Assembly (NCBI RefSeq): GCF_032397745.1
Contig: NZ_CP135921.1
Location: 7,428,501-7,492,500 of the forward strand
Length of the DNA stretch: 64,000 nucleotides
Source: Bradyrhizobium prioriisuperbiae
GTDB lineage: Bacteria > Pseudomonadota > Alphaproteobacteria > Rhizobiales > Xanthobacteraceae
Direction: 5' to 3'
Positions 17,501 through 26,500 of this stretch are shown here, piece by piece; position 1 is the first letter of the stretch; every line of letters starts with the position of its first letter. The notes beneath the pieces were generated by a model. That model saw only the letters and a list, made by a program, of their open reading frames with translations, did not search any database and was not told the DNA's origin. Both the position numbers and the translations under genes were made by a program.

Positions 17501-20500
17501 TTCGATGCCGATGATCGAGCCGCCGGCGGTTACGGTGACCGCACCGCCGCCGACACCCCAGGCCGGCGTGCTGACGAGGCCGTTCGGGCTGTTGGTATAG
17601 GCCGCCGGCAGGGTCGGCGCCCTGAAATCGGACGGCGTGTCCACTGCGGCACCGGCGGTATAGACCGCGCCCGGCGCCACCTGGTCGAGCAGTTCGACAT
17701 TGCCGGCGGCCGCGATGGTGATGGAGCCGGTGCCGGTGCGCACCAGGGTCGGGATGACGATGGTCAGACCGTTCCTCTGGGCATTCGCGTACGAGGTGTG
17801 CCCGTCGATCGCCACGTTGCCCGTCAGCGTGGACGACAGCGACGATGTCGCGATCACCGCATTGGGATCGACCGACGGCGCAGTCCCGGTGAAAGCGGCG
17901 CCGGCGACGAGGTCATAAGAGAAGCTGCCCTTGCCGCTGAGGGCTGATGACATCAGTTGCGACGCGGACGTAGTATTGAAGGCCGCCGCCCCTGTCACGC
18001 TGTCAATCGCGGGGTTGTTGGCGATCATGTTGGCCGGCGGTGGCGGTGCCGGCACCGGTGCCGGCGAGGCCACGTACGTGTCCGGGAACAGCGTGAGATA
18101 GGCCAGCGGCGAGGATGGCGGCGTGACCGCATAACAAACGAGGCAGGTTGGAGCGTCGATGCCTGCGACATTGGCGAGTGTCTTCGGCTTGCCGTTCAAT
18201 GCCGCGTCCAGCGATGTGGGAACACCGAATTGAATCCTAGAAGCATTGACTAAATTCGCATCAACGACACCAAAGAAATAGTTTTGCCATTGCGACACAT
18301 AATCCATGCCCGTCCCAGGCTGGGCGCCGGATTTGATGTTATAATAAAGGTAAGGATTTGTCGCATTCGGAGCTACGGGAATGGCAGATGGAACGGCCGG
18401 CGCTCCGCCGGTAAATTGCGTGTACAGATCCGGCAGAGCAGCATAAGGCACATAGGCGCCAAACCCCGGCGGAAGCCCAAAAAGCGGATCAGTGGCCGCA
18501 TTCGTATTCACCTGCACGATCTCGGTCATGTAGGCGTGATACATGTTCACGTACTGAATATAGAACTGGTCGTATTGATCGATCACCCGGGTGTCGCCGG
18601 TCAGGCTGCCGATGCTTGTCGGTTTCTGCAGATGAAATTGCAGGGAATTAAATAGCGCAAGGTTTTCTGGCGTATCGGCAAGATTGAAGAACGCCGCGTC
18701 CACGCGCGAGGACGTGAAACCAGGAAAGCCGACAACGTCCATAGTCGAGCCGCTGTAGAACAGGTCCCCACCGACAAACAGATTCTCATAGTCGCGGAAA
18801 GCCGACGTGGCCGTTTCCTGGTCGTAGGCGTCCGCCGCGCCGCCTGCGGGCGGCGGCGGCGGCGTATAAGGCTGATAGAAGCCGTCGGTGATGGTGGCGT
18901 TGATCACCACGTTGTTATACGCGCGGAGCGCCAGCGTTCCCGGTTCGCCCAGGCTGGTGCGATAACTCAGCGTGGTGTTGCCGGATCTGTCGGTCACGCC
19001 CGCGCCGAGATTCCAGTTGCTGGCGACGGTGATGTTGCCGTTGTTGATGGTCGAACTCGGATTGACCAGGTCGATCTCGGGCCGCAGGTGGAGCATCGAC
19101 GACGGCAGCGGCGCCGCGGCAGAGTTGCCGACCCGCAGCCTGGCGCCGGCGAAGCTGGCGGCCACCGCCGTGGTGTCGAACGGATTGTTGACAAAGCGCA
19201 GCAGCGTGTCCTGGTAGAAATCGACATGGGGCCGATACGCCCCGGTGGCCGGATTCGTCAACGTCGAGGTCGGATAGAGACCATTGCTGGCAAAGATGAT
19301 CTGGGTCGGCTTGCCGTTGGTCAGCGAGGCATCGAAGAATCCCGCGGGATCGATGATGCCGTCGAAATGCTGCCGCAGCTGCGCCTGCTGCTCGGGCGTC
19401 AGGGCATTGTAGGCCGCAACGGTGGTGACACTGCCGCAGCCGCCGGCGATCAAGGAGCAGCCGTCGGTGGTGCTCCACACCGCATAGGCGTTGAGCACCA
19501 CGCCGCTGCCGCTGGGGTTGCCGTTGATATCGGCATTGGTGACGACGGTGCCCTTGAAGTCGACATTAACGCCGCCGCTGGTCAGGATCGGGGCGCGGAT
19601 GATCACCGAGCCGCCGGTGTTGTCGATGTTGGGGCCGCCGGCGCCGCCGCTGACATTGAAGGTGGCGCCGTCGGCAACGATGATCGCGCCCGACGTCGAC
19701 ACGTTCTGGTAGCCGTATTGCGCATTGAGAGTGCCGTCGGGCGTGCCCGTCGTGCCCAGCGTGATGGTGCCGCCCTTCTGCACCAGATTGGCCGTGCCCT
19801 TGGCATACAGCGGATCGAGCTTGTCGTAGGGCTTGAAGGATGCATCGAGCACCGCGCCGCTGTTGACGGTGACGCCGGCGCCGCCATACAGCGCGATCTG
19901 GCCATTGGCTCCGCTGGCATCGATCGTGCCGTTCACGGTCACGCTGCCCTTGTCGGACAGCAGCAGCACCTTGCTGGAGACGAGATTGTCGACGACGATG
20001 TTGTCGCTCACGAGCCGCATGGCGAAGCTGCCGGTGAAGCCCACGATCCCCGACAGGCTGGGATTGGTCAGGCGGTCGGCCTGAAGCGTGAAATCACCGC
20101 CCAGCCCCTTGAATGCGGCATGGCCGTCGATGGTGCCGTCAAGCGTCGCTTTGTTCGCGGCCAGGATGGAGACCGATCCGGCATAACCGTTGCCCGCCGC
20201 AGCCACGCTGACGACCGCGCCCGGATTGATCACGACATCTCGGGTGACCGACGCGAGCTGCACGTTGCCGCCCGGCGTATCCTGGACGATATCGAGGATG
20301 GTGATGCGCGAACCGGAGGCATCGATCAGCGCTCCGGCACCGAGCAGGACGTTGCCGGCTGTCGCGGTGAGGCTGACATTGCCCGACAGCGCGCGGATCA
20401 CGGCGGTGTCCGTGATGGTGCCGCCGGCGATGGCGAGCGCGCCGCCGATATTGGTGGCGACGCTGGCCGGCGCGGCCCCCGCCCCGGTCTGAAGCGTGAC

Positions 20501-23500
20501 ATCGCCCGACGTCACGAGCGACTGCGTCGCGCCGCTGTTGACCACGATCACCGGCGCGGACAGCACCACGTTGGCTGGACGACGGTTTCCGCCGGAGAAG
20601 CTGACGGTCGGAACACTGGTATAGCCAGAGCCCCCGTTGGTCAGCGCTAACTGACTGACGCCACCGCTTGCGATCGCCGCCGTGGCCGTCGCACCCGCCC
20701 CTCCACCGCCCGCGATCGAGAGTGTGGGAACGGCGGTGTATTCATCGCCCTGGTTGGCAATGGAAATACCGACAACGCCGAGCGAAGCCGTGAGCGTGGC
20801 GCCGCTGCCTCCATGGGTGTTGGTAACACTGACCGCGGTAATGGGGCCGGTATAGCCGGAACCCGTGGCGGTGATGTTGACGCCAATGACCGTACCGTTG
20901 ACGTCGACCACGGCGGTGCCGGTGAACCCCTGCCCGCCGGCTCCGGTGATCGTGACCAAGTCGCCATTGCTGTAGCCCGAGCCACCTGCGGTCACCGCAA
21001 TGCTGACGACCCCCAGCGACGCCGTGGCGGCGGCAGCCGGTGCCGCATTGAGGCTGCCGGAGCCGCTGAAGGCGATGGCCGATCCGGCGTTCAAATTGAT
21101 CTGGCCGAAGCCGCCCAGGCTCTTGGCGCCGACGTCCTCGGTGATCGTCCCTGCAGCGTTGAGCGTCAGCGTGCCGCCGACATCGGTGGTAATATTGAAG
21201 CAATTCCCGGCGACGCAATTGCCGGTGACGCCGCGGCTGTTGGCCAGGGTGATGTTGGTGGCATTGACCGTGGTGCTGCCGCCCTTGCCGTACAGCCCGG
21301 CGCTGTCAAAGATCAGCGTGCCGATGGGATGGCTGGCATCGCCGATCTGCAAACCACCGGCATCGTAGAGATTGATGACGGAGGCGCTGCGCAGGCGGAG
21401 CGAGACCGCATCGTTGAAAGCCGCGAGCCGGTCCGTGCCCAGCACGATGCCGGAACTGCTGCCGCCGATGTTGTTGCCGATGTTGATGACCGAACCGGCG
21501 ATATCGTAATTCCTGGCCTTCAGCACCGCGTCGGAGGCGAGCGCGCCGTTGCCGCTGGTATCGAGGGTCAGGGCATTGCCGCCGTCGATGTTCGCACCGG
21601 CGCCGATCGAGAAGGCGCCCTGGGCGGTACCGGTCGGCGGCGTGCCGGGGCCGGCGTATTGGCCGGGCACGAAGAACCGCGTCACGTTCACCGTGCCGCC
21701 GTTGGAGACGCGCACCAGCGCGCCATCGCCGTTGATCCCGGCGGTGTATCCGGTCAGCTTGCCAGTGTTGTCGAACTGGGCAACGGGATCGGCCCCGAAA
21801 CTGATGTCGCGGCTGGTGCCCGCCGGCACCGCGCCGGCCGCTGCGATGAAGCTGCCGTCGTCGACCACGACGCCGCGGCCGCCGGCCTTCGCGACCAGCA
21901 GCAGTTCCGGCCCGGTCAGCTTGTGCGCCTCGTCGGTCAGGATTTCGAGATTGAGTGCCGTGGCGGTGATGCTCTGCACGCCGTTGATCACGGTGGCGGT
22001 GCCGCCGATCAGCACCGAGGACGCCCTGAGATTGCTGATCTGGTCGGCATCGAGCAGGAGATAATTCGTTGCATCCGTACAGCCGGCAGCACTTCCGCCA
22101 ACGCAGACGCCGGCCGGCAGATCCTTGTCGGCGGCAAGCACCAGGATGTTCCGGCCGCCGATCTGGACCTGGCCGCCGCCGCCCACGAGGCCCGGCGCGA
22201 GAGCGCTGATCCCCGGCGCAAAGCGGTTGGTGCCGGCAAGGTCGAGCGCGTTGATGGCGCCGAGCACCAGCACGCCGCCGTCGATCGGCAGCGGCGGCGG
22301 CGCCTTGCCCGCGGCCAGCGCCTGGTTGCGGAAGAAGGCCGTGCCCGAGGTGATATCGATGCGCGAATATGTCGACCACGCTGCCTGCGACTGCAGCTGG
22401 AACATGGCGGTCTGCGACGACTTCGCGCCGGTGATCGAATTGCCGAGGGTACCGGTGACGTATTGCGAGCCGTCAGGGCTGGTGAAGTTCACGGGCGTGT
22501 TCGGGTTGACGTTGCCGGCCACCTGCACCACGCGGTAAGCGCCGGGCAGCGTCGCATACATGCCGGGCAAGAGCGTGTAGGTGCCGGCCGGGATGCCGTT
22601 GCCGCCGGCGATGGTCACCGACTGGCCAGGAGTGAGCGCATTGGCGTAGGGCTGCGCGCTGTTGGCCGTGGCGCTGCTGCCATTCGGCACGACCAGGCCG
22701 GAATAATAGGTGTAGGCGAAATTGGGATCATACGCCGCGACCTTCGCCTGATAACTCGGGACCAGGGCATAGACCTGGCGTCCGTCGGCATAGGTCGGCG
22801 TCAGGGCGCCGCTTGTGAGATCCTTCTGATAAGTCGCGAGCACGTTGCGGGTGCCGCCGGTGCCGGCGACATATTCGGTGGCATAGATGTCACCACCGCC
22901 GTTGAGATCGAGCACCGCGCCCGCACTGGTGGTCACGCTGCCGCCGAGCAGGCTGATCGCCTTGGACGGCGGCGCCGACAGCACCGGCGGCACATTGCCC
23001 GAACCGCTGCTGGGGACGCCCTGATACCAGGTGGTGCCGTCGATGGTGAAGCCATCGGGAATGACAAGGCCCGCCGCGGACACCGACGTGAGACTGCCGG
23101 CGCCCAGGGTCACGCTCTTTGTCTTTGTGTCGACCAGGCCGTTCGGGTTGGCCAGCAGCACCGAGAGGGCCGCCGGAAGCGCGGTCGGCGTACCGATGAC
23201 GATGTTGCCGAGCGGCGCCCACAGCGTGCCGTCCTGCTCGATGGTGCTGGCGCTGAGCACGAGGCCGCCACCGGCCGACAATGGAATGGTGGCGGGGCCG
23301 TTCGGCAGGATGGTCAGCTTGCCGTCTGATGCCGTCGAGGCCAGCAGGAACTGGGTGTTGCTGGCCGGATAGATCTCGGCCGCGCGCAGCGTGAGATTGC
23401 CCGGCACAAGCAGCGCCCCGGCGAAGGTCGTGATGGTCGAGTTTCCGAGGCCCGTGACGAGACCATAGTCGTACGGCAGCGCCCGGATGGCGGAGGCGCT

Positions 23501-26500
23501 GGTGAGCGTGGCGTTGCCGACGTGGTCGAGCGCGATCGCGCTCTGCAGATCGATCCATTGCGCTGAGATATTCAAGGTGCCGGTGCCGGCAGCCGGCGCT
23601 GTCAGCCCAGCTGGCGCCACGTTGACAGTCCCCTTTCCGACAATGCGCACATAGCCGGCGTTCAGGTTCACCGTGCTGGCGTCGGCCAGCGCGAAGTGCC
23701 CGCTGCTGGCGTAGAGGGTCAGGGCGCCCGGAAGCGTGATGTCGAGCGAACCGCCGAACTTGATGGTGCCGCCGCTGGCGGCATTCAAGGTGACGGAATC
23801 CAGGCCGCTGTTGCTCAGGGTATCGACACCGATGAAGACGCCCGGCGTGGACGCGGCACGCAAAGCGGACAACTCCGCCGCGACAACACCCGCGCGCTCC
23901 ACCACGATCGTGGTCGGCGTCGGCTGGGCTTGAGTGTTGACGATGCTGCCGACGGTCAGACTGCCGCCGCCCGCCAGCGGCGCACCGCCGGCGGCGTCGA
24001 ACGTTCCGGCGAAATAGACGTTGGTGCCGAACAGCTGCAGGTTGCCGCCATTGCTCCAGGCCGCCTGCCCGACCAGACCGGGCGCGAGGCCGCCCTGCGG
24101 CAGCTGGATCAGGTTGCTCTCCGCCGACACTGCAGCGCCCTGCAGATCGAGCCGGGCTCCGGACTCCACCACCACGGCGCTGTCCGAATCCGCCCCCGTA
24201 AGCGTACCTGCAAGGGTGATGGTGCCGCCGTCGAGCACCGTGCCGGTGGCATAGGCGATCACCCGCGGATCGGGCACGAAGGTGCCGCCGACATCGAGCT
24301 CGGCGGTGGCGCCGATGTGAACCTCGTTGCCGGAGATGGCGATGGTGCCGCCCGGCGCGACGATGCTGCCGAGAACTGTCGCCTCCGCCCGCGCAACCAG
24401 CGCGCCGAATTGCGGCCGGGTTGCGTTCAGGGTGATGGTGGCCCGCGGATCGGCCACGATGCTGCTGCCGAGGTCGATCAGGATACCGGTCTGGGAATTC
24501 AAGGTGAGGCCGGCCGGCTGGCGCAGGCCGACGGGCAACAGCCCGACGGAGGCGAAGCTGCGTACCAGCGTGCCGGTGGGAATCTGCGCCACGGCGCCGG
24601 TGGGCAACGCATTGGTCTGCTGCAGCACCACCTGCGTGCCTGATGTGATCGTGGTGCCGCCATAGATGTCGCTCAGCACATATTGCGAGAAGCCGCCGCG
24701 GAAGAACGATGTCGGCAGCACGAGCTGGCCGGCCCTGGCGTCCGACACCACGGCACCGGCCGCCGGCAAACCGCCGAGCGCATCGGCCGTCGCGCCGGAC
24801 ACATAGGACGTGACCTCTCCGGCCGCGCCATCGATCACCACGGTCGGCACCTGCAGCGTCAAGGTGCCGCCGCCGTCGAAGCCGCCCGCATAGATGGTGC
24901 CGCCCAGCAGCACATTGGCCTGATCGGGATGGTTGACGCTGCCGTCGGGGTTGGTGCCGTGAGGGACGACGTTGATAGGGCTGGTCCCGCCGCCAGCCGT
25001 GGTCGCAATCAGGCCGGGGAAGCCGCCGGCATAGCTCGTCAGTGTCAGGCTGCCGCCCCTGCCGACCGGCAGGCCGTCGGCGCCGGTCTTGAGCGTGCCG
25101 GAAGGCGTGACATAACCGCCGCCCGACAGGTCGATGACGCTGCCCGACGACAGCACGATGCTTTGGGTGACGTCCACGAAGGCGCCGTCATCAATGCGCG
25201 GCCCGTCGCTGGCTGCGATGGTCGAGATGCTGACCGAGCCGCCATTGACGAAGGCCGCGCCCTGCATCTGATCGAGCCCGAGGCCGGCGTCGTTGACCCA
25301 GAGGCCGTGCACATCCAGCACCGCGTGCGACCCGATCACCAGCGCCGCGGTCGGCGGCCGCTGTGGCTGGTTGAGCGGATATGTGAAACCGGTGAGGCTG
25401 ATCTTGCCGCCGGGCGCGCTGAGCGTGCCGTCGATGGTCGCCACGCCGTCCAGGGTGATGCTGCCGCCGGGACGCACCGACAACACCGCATCCGTCGCCA
25501 TGTCGAGCTGATGCGCGCCCTTGATCGAGATGGCGTTGAACGACGCATGCGACAGCAGGTCGGAGAACACCGGGAACAGGCCGTTGGTCAGGGTCGGTGA
25601 CCAGGTCGAGGCATTGGCAAAGCTGAAGCCGCTCAGGCCATAGGGATCCGGCCCAGTGTCCGCCTGCGGCCCGAGCACCACATTGTACAGGCTGGGGCCG
25701 CCGACTCCCGTGAAGGTGAGGTTCAGCGAGGCGCCGGTGGGCATCGCATCGAGGCCCGCGCGCTGACGCCTGCCGGCGATCAGGTCGGCAACGATCTCGC
25801 CGGCCAGGATCGGAGCGGTGGCGGTGATGTTGATCGCACCGCCGTTGGCGCCGGAGACATAGCCCTGCTCGTAGTGGCCGCCCTTGCCGAACGGGCTGAG
25901 ATAGACTTCGGTCAGCGTCGGATCGAGGGTGCCGTTGCGGTTGTGCAGGACCGTGAAGCCGTTGGCGATGCCGACATAGGTGATATTGGGATTGGCGCTG
26001 CCGATGTCGTAGACGCGCCCGTCGGCGCCGAGCAGGCGCGTGGTGTTGATGACGCCACCGCTGTACTGGACATAACCGGCGGAGACGTTGATCACGGAGC
26101 CGGGCTGCTGGATGACGTTGATGGCCGATGTGGTGAGCGTGCCGCCACGGGTGAGGATCTGGCTGATGCCTTGCGGGACCAGGCCGGCATAGCCGGCCGC
26201 CGTGAGCAGCGGCGAGCCGACCCAGCGGAAGCCGTCGGCGCGGGTGCCGCTCAGGCGCAGGTCGATGGTGACAGTCTTGCCGATCAGGCTCTGGGCCAGC
26301 GGCGTGTCGGCGACCTCGGCGGCAGTGACCTTGAACGTCACCAGGTTGTTCGACATCGGCAGCGTGACGCCGGCAAGGCCGGAGAGATCGATGGTGCTGC
26401 CCGGCTCGAGCAGCACGGTGGCTGCGCTGATCGTGACCGCGGCGCCCGGCGCCTTGATTTGCGCACCGCCGAGGCCGGCGCCATTGCCCTGAACGTCGAC

